NCBI GenBank assembly: GCA_022410635.1
Contig: JAJVDF010000584.1
Location: 680,085 to 744,084 of the forward strand
Length of the DNA stretch: 64,000 bases
Direction of reading: 5' to 3'
Source: Tretioscincus oriximinensis
Lineage: Eukaryota > Chordata > Lepidosauria > Squamata > Gymnophthalmidae
Within the stretch, counting starts at the first letter, position 1. The number at the start of each line of letters is the position of its first letter. The position numbers were made by a program, and so were the translations under genes. Positions 44,345 to 55,549 of this stretch are shown piece by piece. The notes beneath the pieces were generated by a model. That model was given only the letters and a program-made list of their open reading frames with translations. It did not search any database and was not told the origin of the DNA.

Positions 44345-47300
44345 TTTTTCTTCATCTAAGGCAGAGAAAATTTTGTAATTGTTAATTGTTAGTAAGAAGC
44401 AACTTGTAGGCCCTAGTTGTGGTGAGAAGTTGATTTTTCCCCCAATAAGAAAGTTCAATAAAACTGGTCAAACTACTCCATCTCTTCTTACTGCCCAGGC
44501 TGGGTTCATATGCCAGGGAAGATCTAAGTTGTTAGGTTCATTTGTGTGTGGCCTGTTTAACATTAGGAAAGAAACCTATAAATGTCCTTCAGGGGGTTGT
44601 AACAGAGCATCTGGCCCTGTGTGATCATAGCTTTCAACAGCTGACATAACAGGTAAAAAGTTTATTCCTTTGTCAACTGGCATTTGTCTTTTTTACTGGC
44701 TTATATTGGTGACAGGAGAATCTCTACTGCAGAAGTGTACTTCTGCTTGGACCCAGCAGCTGGGCAGAGAGGGCAAAGTACTCCAATGTCAATGTAAAAG
44801 AAATCACATGGACTTCAGTTGGCATCAAAAATGGGTCTCACGAACAATTTATATGTGTCTCATGCTGTTACTAGCAGTCACTAATCATTTTTACATTATT
44901 TCCTAGGAATTTAATTTTTGCGCACATCTTCATTAGGCTAGCAATACATTTTCAGACCCCCCACGTGGTTATTTCGCTCCTGGTGTACCATATGAGGTAT
45001 GAGAATCAGTGTAGACCCATACCTCATTCAAAACAGGGGATTTCATACACACGTATGAGAAAAGCGGACTACTCCCATTCTTCAGGACTAAAGAGAAACT
45101 GAAAGTCATTTAAAGTAAAAACATGGCCCTGGCCTAAATTCAGGAAATTGTGGCTTTGAGCCAATTCCTGGAGGTTTGAATCCAGTTGAATTTTGCAACA
45201 TGCGAAAGTTTACATTCAGAAAATATTTGGAATCAAGAATTAGTCTCATCTAAAGTTAATAGGAGACATCAATATTGTTGGCAAAAAATAGTAAGATCTT
45301 AGATCTTCTATTGCTCCAGAAGTACACTCGCCACACAACACATTCAGATACATTTCTTGGTGGTTTAAATTAAGAACAGTCTACATGCCCTTAGAGTGAA
45401 TACGGACTCTTCTTTGCTGAAGGCACTCAAGAAGAGGCTGTTCCATTAAGTGGCAGAATTGTTGCATTCGTAAGTGTCCTGGCTGAGCAGAACGTTGGGG
45501 TGCATTGAGGTGCACGTGCTGATTGTGCTGTAAGCAAAAAGCACACAATAAATGGGTTATGTATTGATTGTTGATTGTTTTGCNGTCCACATGACTGGGG
45601 CAGCAGAACGAGGAACGCAGGGCGGGCATGTATTGCACTGGAGGCCTGGTGGTGCAGATCTGGGTATTTCATTAGAGTGATATCCCCAGGTATACACCAT
45701 TGGCACCATTCACACATGTGTGATTGCGCTTTCCAGTGCCTGCACACATGGATGCCGGTGCCAGCAAAATGTGTTTGTTCCCAATGTTTTTATATAATGC
45801 CATATACTTTTTTTCATGCTTTTCTTATGCTAGTATAATGTGAATGCTGCAAAACTCTGTGGCAAATACGCCATACCAGCATAAGGAAAGTGTGAAAAGA
45901 AAAATGTGTTAATGCACCAATAAGACTATATGACCTTTAAGCTCCCTTCAATTTTCTAATTTTATGGGAACATTTCCACAGCAATACACCTCTCAGTCCA
46001 GCTTCGTTGAAAGGGCACAAGAGTGTTTAGGTGGGTTTGAATCCCCTTCAAAAAATCCAAAATGTTCAGTGTGTGAGGAACTACTATAACAGGTCTTCTG
46101 GCGCACAGAACTGAACCCTCACTGCATTAAAATGTGCTGCTATTGTGCAAGCCCCTCATATGCACGGGCACAGGAAGCCCTCCTTATATAGGTCCGATGA
46201 TTTGGGTAACACAATCTCCGTGATGGCAATGGAACTGTCAAGCTCCTGGCTGAAATACTTGGATCTGTGAAGACGGCCTGCTCTGGTGGAAGTGCCTTTC
46301 CCATGCAATTCCAAACTGTAAAATGGAAATATGCATGCTGGAGAAATGTGTCCAATTGTGTCTTCTATTGTGTAGGTCATAAAAAAGGGGAGGGAGGGGG
46401 GAAGAAGGACGAGAGAGTGAGTGAGAGAGAGAAAGATACAATGGCAGGATGTTGTGGTTTCTTGGTTCATTCACCAGATTACACACACAAATCTGCCCAA
46501 ACAAAGGCTTTCTCATCCTCCAAATGACATGTGCACCAGGTCAATATGTGGGATCAAAGGATGCTACAGTATATAGTATCATTTTGCAACTGTTTTGCAA
46601 TTAAGGGAGAGAGGAGGGTTACTGGAGCATAATTGCTTCAGGCTATAGAGCTACTGAATGATCTCTCTGTAAAATATCCATTCTCTTCTTGGCTCTTCCA
46701 TTGTTTGATTTTTATAGAAAAACCTGTGACCCGGCCACTCTGNTGCCACTTGCCCCAGTGTTGTGAAAAGAAGGACTACTTCTGTAGCAGAAACAAATCC
46801 AAATTGGTCTCTTCGATATTTGTATCTCCCAGTCTCGACACACAATTTCTCCATGCCAGAGATCCACATGTCAGAATAATTATTTCTATTTTATTGTATT
46901 TTCATCCTAGAGGCCAGTAGCAAGTTCTTTATTTATTTTTTTTAGCAGAAGGAAAAAGAGCTGAAGTTCTTTTGGTTTGCAATTGTGTAATTGAGAGTCT
47001 GGGGAGCTACGAGAGTCCGGGGAATTGAGAATCTCAAAAGCAAAATCTCTGTAAAGCAAAAAGCATGTGAAATGGGAGCATGAACATATACAGATCTATT
47101 TAACATGCTGCCAACCCTTTTTTTCCCCCCCTGTTAACCTCTCCTTGCTAGAAATACTTTCTATACTTTTTGTGATACTATTATTTCTATATGTCACGTT
47201 ATGATTTCCTTTCTGGCTGCTTGCATGCAAGAGGAAATTGCATCACTTCCTCATGAAATTGTCTCCTTTTGCTCTGAAATCCTGCTGCAAATTCTAGTTT

Positions 47301-47470
47301 GTGACTGATCTAAAAGTAACCTGCTCTCTCCTTGTTTCCAGCCAGGTGAATTCAAAGGAAAAAACTCGCTTCAAACTCACCCAAGTTTTGAGAGATTGAG
47401 AGAGATCTTTCTATGCAACATTGCTGCTTTTTCTGTGTAAATTCAACAGAATCCAGCAGCTGATCGATGC
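44345..47470. other. Long stretch with little that I recognise
   Basis: 45010-45125 has a degenerate hairpin MITE (ATTCTTCAGGACTAAAGAGA). 46385-46435 is a GGGA/GAGA purine run. Frames of 85-106 codons at 45.4-45.8 kb and 46.1-46.5 kb overlap on both strands and lack domains. Confidence 0.35.
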
Positions 47471-47477
47471 TCTATAA

Positions 47478-47633
47478 CAGAGATGTCAAACTGGTGGCCC
47501 TCCAGATGTCCTTGAACTACAACTCCCAACATTCTATTTAGTTTAGCAGAGTGGGCACAGTGCTGGGAGTGGAATGGAATGTTGGGAATTGTAGTTCAGG
47601 AACATCTGGAGGGCCACCAGTTTGACATCTCTG
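47478..47633. mobile_element. hAT-type palindromic MITE
   Basis: 156 bp with ends CAGAGATGTCAAACTGGTGG and its exact complement, flanked by a perfect 8-bp duplication CTCTATAA (47470-47477, 47634-47641). The arms extend through GGCCCTCCAGATGT and ACTACAACTCCCAACATTC to a short central spacer. Fully non-coding. Confidence 0.92.
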
Positions 47634-47644
47634 CTCTATAACGT

Positions 47645-48150
47645 CTAATCCCACTGAAAAACAGGAAAGGACTTGGAGGCAAGGCTGCAGATGCTGGTAG
47701 CTCTTACAGAGGATACCTAGCTTGCACTCTTGTAATTCAAGGGCTGCCCATCACACTACTGAAGCAGCATAAAAGTAATAGCAGGGAAATGCCTGATGAC
47801 CTTTCCCATGAAATCACTGCCGAATCCCCATAATCACATGTAGCAAATTCACCTTAACCACACTATTCTACTGTGTGTGTGTTTGTGTGGGAGAGAAAAA
47901 CCATCTTTGGGTCCCCCCTAACAGGGCTACTTCTCTGAACTCAAAATTCCATTGGAAGCATTCTACTGAGTTCAAGGTCCCGTTGCCACAAATAATCTAG
48001 CAGAAGTTCCTTACCCAGTAGGAAGTTGAGATAATTCTGACTCTATAATAAGCTATATATGAGAACACTTTCATTTTACGTGGCGCACACTTCTGCTACT
48101 CTGTCTTTATCAGGTATCTTATGCATGTTTTGACTGCGCATGAGTTTTGC
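47645..48150. other. No recognised feature
   Basis: Contains a (GT)n-like TGTGTGTGTTTGTGTGG near 47872. Nothing else seen. Confidence 0.4.
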
Positions 48151-48157
48151 ATTAAGA

Positions 48158-49020
48158 GCTTAAGAACATAAGAACATAAGAAGAGCCATACTGGATCAGG
48201 CCACAGCCCATCGAGTCCAGCATTCTGTGTCACACAGAGGCCCACCAGATGCCCCTGAGCAGTCCGAACAGAGGAAAGCAAAATATGCTCCTGTTCATGA
48301 CTCCCTGCAAATGGTATTTCAAGAGTCCTGCCTGTTGGTCCATCCCGGAGGCTACATCCAGACAACTATCTTAGTATCCATTTATACCCTTAGTGTCTAT
48401 AAACCTGTCTAGTCCTGTCTTGAAACTATCCAAGCTGTTAGCTACCACTACCTCTTCAGGAAGTAAATTCCACAGGCCGATGACCCTCTGGGTGAAAAAA
48501 TACTTTCCTTTGTCTGTTCTCACTTTTCTACCCAACAGTTTTAAGGAGGCCCCTCTGGTCCTTGTGTTGTGTGATAGAGAAAACATTTTTTCTCTATTCA
48601 CTCTGTCGATCCCATGCATGATTTTGTACCCTTCAATCAGATCACCCCTCAAACGTCTCCTTTCAAGGCTGAAGAGGCCCAGACGTTGCAGCCTTGCTTC
48701 GTAAGGGAGGTGCTCCAGACCCTTGATCATTTTTGTTGCCCTCTTCTGCACCTTCTCCAGTTCCAAAATATCCCTCTTGAGATGTGGCGACCAGAATTGA
48801 ACACAGGATTCCAAATGTGGCCTCACCACAGATTTATAAAGAGGCAAAAAAACATTTGCTGACTTGTTTTCGATTCCTAATTATCCCCAACATGGAATTT
48901 GCCTTTTTTGCTGCTGCTGCACACTGGGTTGACATTTTCATTGAATTGTCCACCAACACCCCAAGATCCTTTTCTTGCTCGGTCACAGAAAGCTTGGTTC
49001 CCATCAGGTGGTATCAGCTT
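48158..49020 (-). mobile_element. CR1 LINE, 3' part of ORF2 plus UTR, young copy
   Basis: The 3' terminus is at the left (TTAAGAACATAAGAACATAA reversed). The ORF2 C-terminus is open from about 48847 to 48371: LYKSVVRPHLESCVQFWSPH, MIKGLEHLPYEARLQRLGLF and FTQRVIGLWNLLPEEVVVAN, ending ...KGINGY. Upstream, after a frameshift, VTEQEKDLGVLVDNSMKMST is readable to about 49015. This is the reverse-transcriptase C-terminal (thumb) region of a CR1 non-LTR retrotransposon; the palm and endonuclease are missing. Preserved frame and near-identity to 49781-50372 indicate recent insertion. Confidence 0.9.
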
Positions 49021-49029
49021 GTTGCGAAA

Positions 49030-49570
49030 TTGTTTGCCCATGGTTTGCTGTATGACTATGACCTTTTCTGCATTTCTTTCTTGTATCCCAGGACAGGGCA
49101 GGGTGCTAGGATGGCTACTGGAGTGAGATAGGACAAACCACGATTGGGATGGCCTCTCTCAGCCATCCTAAGGACTTAGAGGCAGCTCTGAGCCTCATAA
49201 AAACGCTCAGGCAACACTGAGCCCCAAGACAAGTCAGAGCTCAGTTCCTGGCCTTTGCCGTTTCCAGGACAGCAACTAAAAAGGCCCTTGGGTTACCACA
49301 ATAACTAGGAATTTTACAACGTTAATGGGTATAGAAATGCGGAATGTTTACCAGGTGCAGCTTATAATGCCTGCAGCATCTGTAAAAAAAACTGTCCACT
49401 ATTCCACACCCATTAAAGCAGCAAAACCCCTGTATTGATTTATTATAGTAACCCTATCCTGGCCTATCTATCTATGTGCCTCCTATATCCTAGAATACGA
49501 GCCCCAGTATTGCCAAAGAATTCTTCATAGACTCCGCAGCGGGACTCAGTCCAATGCAGTCAGAGCATGA
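49030..49570. other. Mostly unassigned; possible old MITE 49310-49465
   Basis: GTTAATGGGTATAG on the left and CCACACCCATTAAAGCAGC on the right form weak inverted arms. A similar AATGGGTGTTAAAAAG block is at 9878-9895. Confidence 0.35.
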
Positions 49571-49780
49571 TAGGCTGACCAGATGACCCCTTTTGGGTTT
49601 TTTTGAAAACCCCATTTTTGAGTGCCTCGCAGTTTTTTCTGAGGAAAATCTTTTCAGAAAAAAATTTTTTTTTGAAAAATGTTTGTTTTTTAATATTTTT
49701 TTCCTCAGAAAAACCCGGGAGGCACCCCAAAAATGGGTTTTCAACCCCCCCCCCCCCAAAGGGGTCATCTGGTCAGCCTA
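49571..49780. mobile_element. Foldback element (AGGCTGACCAGATG family)
   Basis: TAGGCTGACCAGATGACCCC to GGGGTCATCTGGTCAGCCTA with an imperfect stem throughout (AAAACCCCATTTTTG mirrored) and a T/A-rich loop. CATGA lies at both edges. It sits exactly at the 5' truncation point of the adjoining CR1. Confidence 0.8.
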
Positions 49781-50372
49781 CATGAACTGGAGAAGGTGCA
49801 GAAAAGGGCAGCAAAAATGATCAAGGGTCTGGAGCACCTCCCTTACGAAGCAAGGCTGCAACGTCTGGGCCTCTTCAGCCTTGAAAGGAGGCGTTTGAGG
49901 GGTGATCTGATTGAAGTGTACAAAATCATGCATGGGATCGACAGGGTGAATAGAGAAAAAATGTTTTCTCTATCACACAACACAAGGACCAGAGGGCACT
50001 CCTTAAAACTGTTGGGTAGAAAAGTGAGAACAGACAAAGGGAAGTATTTTTTCACCCAGAGGGTCATCGGCCTGTGGAATTTACTTCCTGAAGAGGTAGT
50101 GGTAGCTAACAGCTTGGATAGTTTCAAGACAGGACTAGACAGGTTTATGGACACTAAGGGTATAAATGGATACTAGGATAGTTGTCTGGATGTAGCCTCC
50201 GGGATGGAGCAACAGGCAGGACTNTTGAAATACCATTTGCAGGGAGTCACGAACAGGAGCAGCATATTTGCTTTCCTCTGTTCGGACTGCCCAGGGGCAT
50301 CTGGTGGGCCTTTGTGTGACACAGAATGCTGGACTCGATGGGCTGTGGCCTGATGTTCTTATGTTCTCATGT
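49781..50372 (+). mobile_element. CR1 LINE, 3' part of ORF2 plus UTR, young copy
   Basis: Sense-strand counterpart of 48158-49020. The frame from ELEKVQKRAAKMIKGLEHLP through FSLSHNTRTRG and LLPEEVVVAN to KGINGY is open to 50176. It is followed by the 3' UTR with GGATGTAGCCTCCGGGATGG and the terminal TGTTCTTATGTTC. In the shared 118 residues I see three substitutions relative to the minus copy (G/V, A/H, I/M). Truncated at the foldback element. Confidence 0.9.
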
Positions 50373-50379
50373 AGTCCAG

Positions 50380-52250
50380 GCTAGCGTGTAGATGACAGGA
50401 TGTTGTACCAGGATGTGTTCCAGTAAGTACAGAACGCAGCCGTTTGCTTTTTCCTGTCCAGCCTAGGTTGTGTATGGATGACAGCCAGCCCTCGGTCTGC
50501 TTTTGGGGGGCTGCTGAGGAGGAGGTAGGGAGGTTGACAGGATGTCTGTCCATGTTCCCCTTCCTTTCTCAGACCCAATCTTCAGACAGGAACCCTCCAA
50601 AAGCAGACAGAGGGCTGGCTGGGTGAGAAGGCGGGCAGATTTCCCCGCCGAAGCAAGGAGGCGGCACTTCCTCCTGTCATCTCTCCTCTCCTGTCTCTCG
50701 CACTATTTTTGTTAACATGGGAGGTGAAGGGGATTGGCTACGAGATGACGGAGGTTGGCTGCGAGATTTCAGACATTCGCCGTAATTATTCCTGATTATC
50801 CCAGCAATAGTCTATTGCAGAATAAATGGCATTTATTGCGGAAGAACTGCTGAAACACGCTTAGCACATGTGAATGAACCATCCTAATCTCGCTACAACT
50901 GAGGAATAAAATAGTTGTGTGAACGCAGCCTTATCCAACAGGGAACAGTGGTGGGCCACATTAATCTGTACTACTATATCCATGCTAGTTCTGGATTAAG
51001 CAGTAATTGACCAGAACTGGTGAGCATAGGGATGGCTGCAAGAGACAAGGGCTGATTCTGCATTGCAACGTGTGTTGTCTTGATTCTGATGCTGCCCATC
51101 CTAATCAATGCAAATGCATGTTGGTGCAACTAATCCAGATCAAGCATTTTCTAATGTAAATTTAGCATAATTTCAATTCATAAAGGATCTGTATCTAGTA
51201 AATGCATAAAGGATCTATGTCATTTTAAGTAGAAACTACTATCCAAATGAAAGCTAGTTCCTAAAATATGTGAGAAAAGTATTCCTAGGTCATTCTGTAT
51301 TTCAAGCAGCAAATCTTTGAAAAGACTGTATAGGGCTGCACAGCTGTTTGGATCAGAGCTGGGCACATGCGTTTTCCATATAATCCACGTGAAAAATGCA
51401 TTTACCGTGCTCAACCTACATAGCAATTTGCTTCCTGATTTCCAGCTGATGGTCATGAAAAAGATGGTGGTGAAAGGCAGCAGATCTGCTTAGATCTCCT
51501 ACCGCCGTGGATCCCAGGCTTTGGGCATTCTGCTGCCTTTTCCAGAGGACCCCCAAGGACTTCCAGATGTTCAGTTAGAGCGCCGATCAGAGCTCACAGC
51601 AGCTGTGCAGGCATTAAAGGCGGGCTGGAAATGGCTGAAAACAGCAGAGAGAATTCCTATTCCACATCACTGCTTTCTGCTCCTGTTTTTCCACCTAAGT
51701 TAGGAGGTGCTGGGACTGCATGGATTCACAAGATACTAATTTGTTCAGAATATCTCCCAAGAGATTTTAAAATATACCAGTCATGCAGTTGGGGTTCTTA
51801 ACTGAGAATGGCAGAAAGAAAAGAAAAGTAGAAAAGTTCTACCATGGGCTAATGGAAAGCCTCCCCATAAGCTCCTCTTACCCAAAGATAAGAACCTGTT
51901 ATTAGTTAAGTATGTTGTTATTATTGACAACCACTGAGTCACGACCAACTTTTGCTCTGAGCTTCCCTGTGTAGTTTTCTTGGAAGAGAAACAAAAGTGG
52001 TTTGCCATTGGTAAGAAATTGACAATCAAATCAGCGAACCTTTGTTTTCCAGGCTGCTCGCTCTACCATGGAGCAACATAATTCCATAAGAAAAGAAAAT
52101 AAAAGAACAATTTTGATGAGGCCCTGAGCACACAAAGGCTTATAACCCAGAATATAGGCCGGGAGTAAGCCATTGCTCCCATAGGGCACATCTACCTGGG
52201 TTATGGCCCTTGAATAAAGGAAGGTTGTAGTGAGTTGGCTGTATTTTGGT
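50380..52250. other. Little recognised
   Basis: 50395-50625 is GC-richer with two CCCTC/CTGCTTTTGGGGGG blocks in inverted arrangement. 51910-52075 has GTGGTTTGCCATTGGTAAG, a relic-type motif. No gene. Confidence 0.35.
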
Positions 52251-52255
52251 TGTAT

Positions 52256-52425
52256 TTTGCCCATGGGCTGTAATTTACTAATTTATTTACTTTATTTATT
52301 TATTTTAGTCCCCCTTTCCCCTCAGTTACTTCAGGCTTTACAATAATAAAAGCAATAAAATATATTTTCTTACTACTACTGGTAGTTATATTTTGCCTAA
52401 ACATAGCCCTGGTGGCAACCCATGA
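52256..52425 (-). repeat. Unclassified about 165-bp repeat, copy 1
   Basis: Reverse complement of the copies at 53165-53335 and 54425-54605: TTTGCCCATGGGCTGTAATT, a TTTACTTTATTTATTTATTT block, CAATAATAAAAGCAATAAAA and AGTTATATTTTGCCTAAACA, closing with ATAGCCCTGG. Confidence 0.7.
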
Positions 52426-52429
52426 GTAG

Positions 52430-53160
52430 GTGTGCTGGTGCCACCTGGATTGCACTCCCATCCAGGTATTAATCTGTCATCTGCACAGGGCCTAAGCAAG
52501 ATCTTCTATTCCAACTTTTGTTGAGTTTTGGTTTTTGGAAGACTCTTATGTAACAGGCACAGGTTAATCTAAAAATCAATCAGACATCTGTCTCCTCTGT
52601 AGTATTCGTATTTGCAATGGCCACACAATATTGCATTGTTCTTTATTCACAAGGATTTCTTGCCTACAAGGCAAAGATACGCGGTACTGAATGTGGGGAC
52701 TGTACAGACACCTGCTTTCTGTCCTGGCACATGTAAATTTATTCTCCCTTGAGTTAAGCATTGACCTAAGCTTTGACTTGGTTAATATTTACCTCTTTGG
52801 TCAATCAATATTGATGTTCTCTTTGACAGATGTCAATACTTGTTTAGTGTTTGTCTTTTTTCCCCTGTTGCTAATTTTCTTGAAAGCTTTTATTTATTCT
52901 TTTAAAGTATTATTAGTGGGAAGGTCTCCTTTTTAAAATGAGGAGATGTGAGTGACCTTTTTTATCCCTTCCCATAAAATATATGACTGCAATTCTGAAG
53001 GGGAAGACAAATTAAAAGGAGGGGGGAAGTGCGGGAGGGCGGGGAGAAATGTAATATTTTCCATTTCTGTTTAAATGTGCGGCTCTCTTCTCATTTCCGA
53101 AGATCCTGAAGTGGCTAATAACAAAATATTATAATACCATAATAGAATCGATGTATATTC
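52430..53160. other. No recognised feature
   Basis: AT-rich; a purine-rich GGAGGGGGGAAG run at about 53020. No gene or nameable repeat. Confidence 0.35.
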
Positions 53161-53164
53161 ATCC

Positions 53165-53335
53165 CAGCATGGCTGTATTTAGGTAAAAAAGGGCTAACGG
53201 TCATACTAAGAAAATATTAATATTTTTTATTGCTTTTATTGTTATAACCTAAAACAGCTGAGGAAAGAGAGGGAGTAAAATAAATAAAGTAAGTAAGTAA
53301 TGATAGCCCATGGGCAAAATATAGCTCTCCAGATT
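53165..53335 (+). repeat. Unclassified about 165-bp repeat, copy 2
   Basis: GGCTGTATTTAGG, TTTTTTATTGCTTTTATTGT, GAGGAAAGAGAGGGAGTAAA, AAGTAAGTAAGTAA and AGCCCATGGGCAAAATATAG. Its right end is cut by the L2-like LINE that begins at about 53332. Confidence 0.7.
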
Positions 53336-53955
53336 GGACTACTGTAACGCTCTCTACGTGGGGCTGCCTTTGAAGACGGTCCGGAGGCTGNAGCTGGTGC
53401 AAAATATGGCGGCCCGGCTGCTGACCGGGACCCCGGATCGGGCCCATATTACCCCGATCCTGAAACAACTGCACTGGCTTCCAATTCGCTTCCGAGCCCA
53501 ATTCAAAGTGCTTGTTTTGACATATAAAGTCCTAAACGGCTTGGGACCTGCGTACCTAAGGGACCGTCTACTCNTGTACAGGCCAACCCGCTGCCTCAGG
53601 TCCGCTGGGGAGAATAGGCTNGTGGTGCCNTCTTCATGGAGAACAANTGGGGCACGCAAAAGAGCCTTCTCAGCGGTAGCCCCCCAATTATGGAATAGCC
53701 TCCCTCTTGAGGCTCGCCAGGCGACATCTTTGTTAACATTCCGTCGTCTGGTGAAGACCTACCTCTTCACCCGGGCATTTGGTAGTTAGTGGACCTCCCG
53801 GCCGGGCTCACGCCTGGGGGTGTGTGTGAATGGGTGGGGAGGGTTTGGGGGTCACTGTTTTTAACTGTTACGCTATTTTAATGTTGTAAGCCGCCCTGCG
53901 ACCTTAGGGTGAAGGGCGGGATAAAAGTACTAAAAATAAATAAATAAATAAATCC
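53332..53955 (+). mobile_element. L2-like LINE, C-terminal RT ORF with 3' end
   Basis: Open frame 53334-53789 encoding the reverse-transcriptase C-terminal domain: DYCNALYVGLPLKTVRRL, LLTGTPDRAHITPILKQLHW, LPIRFRAQFKVLVLTYKVL and APQLWNSLPLEA, ending TYLFTRAFGS. This layout is typical of the L2/CR1-group non-LTR retrotransposons. Four Ns fall in the frame, but no stop or frameshift. The 3' UTR is about 150 bp and ends AAGCCGCCCTGCGACC, a GGGCGGGATAAAAGTAC block and (AAAT)n. The catalytic palm and the endonuclease are lost by 5' truncation. It supplies the reference for the many short L2-like tails in the window. Confidence 0.88.
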
Positions 53956-54424
53956 GGCCCTGCTTTCCAGAAATTCTTCAGTTATTGTAGTGTGAAGATG
54001 GAGCCAATACTGTACCATTTTCCATGCATGAAGGTTTTTAGGTAACGCATTCACTAACCATCTCAGGAGCTATGCAGCAACATTGGAGTACTTAGGGTGG
54101 ATTTTTTCTTCTGAAGTTGCTCCACCCTTTGAGTAATCTTAGGGTCTCGTCACACAAACATTCTGTAAACCAGAATTTCCCCCTCACTGATCTACTCCAA
54201 TTTTCAGCACTGAAGATCATTTAAAAGTATGTCTGTGACCAGGGCCCTAATTCTGGGTGCATCCACATGCCATTTTCTTTTCACTTTCCTTGAGCTAGGA
54301 TGACTTGAGTACCATAGTGTACTTGGTGGCATTCTCATCATCCTAGCGTAAAGAAAGCAAAAAAGCAAAACCTTTGTCCAAATTGCTTTGCTCCAAATCA
54401 ATTTCCTATTCTTAGGCTGTATCA

Positions 54425-54605
54425 TGAATGCATTTAGGCAAAATATAGCTACCAGTAGTACTAAGAAGATACTAATATTTTTTATTGCTTTTATTATTAT
54501 AAAACTCGAAGTAGCTGAGGGAAAGAGGGAAATAGAANAAATAAATAAAGTAAATAAGTAAATTATAGCCCATGGGCAAAATATAACCTAAATATGGCCC
54601 TGTGC
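54425..54605 (+). repeat. Unclassified about 165-bp repeat, copy 3
   Basis: TTTAGGCAAAATATAGCTAC, TTTTTTATTGCTTTTATTAT, AAGTAAATAAGTAAATTATA, AGCCCATGGGCAAAATATAA and AATATGGCCCTG. It lacks the LINE insertion of copy 2. Confidence 0.7.
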
Positions 54606-54926
54606 ATCCCCATTAAGGATATTTAGTGAATTGGCAGCAACATCATGTAGAACTTGCCCATTACCTCACAGAGGTTCAGCAATCCACTCACTCAAAAGCC
54701 TTGTGGACCCATTTTTTCCTATTAGCTCGTTTTTCTTGAGTCTTGTGTGCTTGTGTGCGTGCAACACATTGGAACTGCTTGTTGTATGAAGTGCAGTAAT
54801 TTCCGTCACCGGCCCAGGCACCCCATGCTGCAGGTAAGGAAACTGGGTGGGCAGGGGCCCCTTTCTCTGGCCCAGGGCACCCTAGAATTTATCTTCGCTA
54901 TTGTTAGTGGAGACATTCAGTTAGAT

Positions 54927-55113
54927 CAGACCTGGGCAAGGGGCGGCCCGAGGGCCACATGCGGCCCTCCTACTGTCTCTGACCGGCCCGCCCCTCTTAG
55001 CTCAGAGTTATATACAGTATTGGGTAGAACTGAGTTAACTATATTACTCCGGCCCTCTAAAACCACCCCAATTTCTCATGTGGCCCCTTGGGAAAAATTA
55101 ATTGCCCACCCTG
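54927..55113. mobile_element. hAT-type non-autonomous element
   Basis: 187 bp. Left end CAGACCTGGGCAAGG, right end ATTGCCCACCCTG, flanked by a perfect 8-bp duplication AGTTAGAT (54919-54926, 55114-55121). The interior holds GGCCCGAGGGCCACATGCGG and TTCTCATGTGGCCCC, typical of short hAT elements. Confidence 0.9.
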
Positions 55114-55149
55114 AGTTAGATGAATTCAGGCTAGCAGAATGAGTGGAGA

Positions 55150-55545
55150 CATGACACACAATGTTTTTCGACCTCGTTCGTAGTACAATCAGGATGTCCT
55201 GGGCCCAAGACCTAAAGTTTTTACAGCAGTCGACCCACAATAAATGTCTTTTTTCCCAGAATAAATTATTGCTCAGGTATTCAGATATCGTTCTAGAGAA
55301 CTCGGTATTCTCGCGACCGGATGTGTGTGCACAAAATAGATGCGAGATGATAGCACAATCGAGAACACAACAGTTGTTTCTATTGACTGTTGTGAATTAA
55401 AAAATATTCTCAGACTGCACTGCCGTGAGATCCATGAGCAATGTTACGGAACTGGGATATTGGTCACAGAACATGCATGCTTGGGTGCACAGACACGCGA
55501 CTGCTATATTCCGGATTGTAGCGTTGTAGTGTAGTGTAGTGCACC
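55150..55545 (+). repeat. Unclassified 0.4-kb repeat, copy B
   Basis: Parallels 31003-31416: CACACAATGTTTTTCGACC, GCAATAAATG-type block (CACAATAAATGTC), TAAATTATTGCTCAGGTATT, GTTACGGAACTGGGATATTG, and TTCCGGATTGTAGCGTTGTA, ending GTGCACCTAG. No conserved ORF. Confidence 0.6.
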
Positions 55546-55549
55546 TAGC

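Noticed and set aside
45381..45838. Overlapping 85-106 codon ORFs on both strands
   Set aside because: Mutual shadows without domain features; stop-poor by chance composition.
48393..48704. 103-codon plus-strand ORF (and its mirror at 49843-50154)
   Set aside because: Antisense shadow of the CR1 reverse-transcriptase frame.
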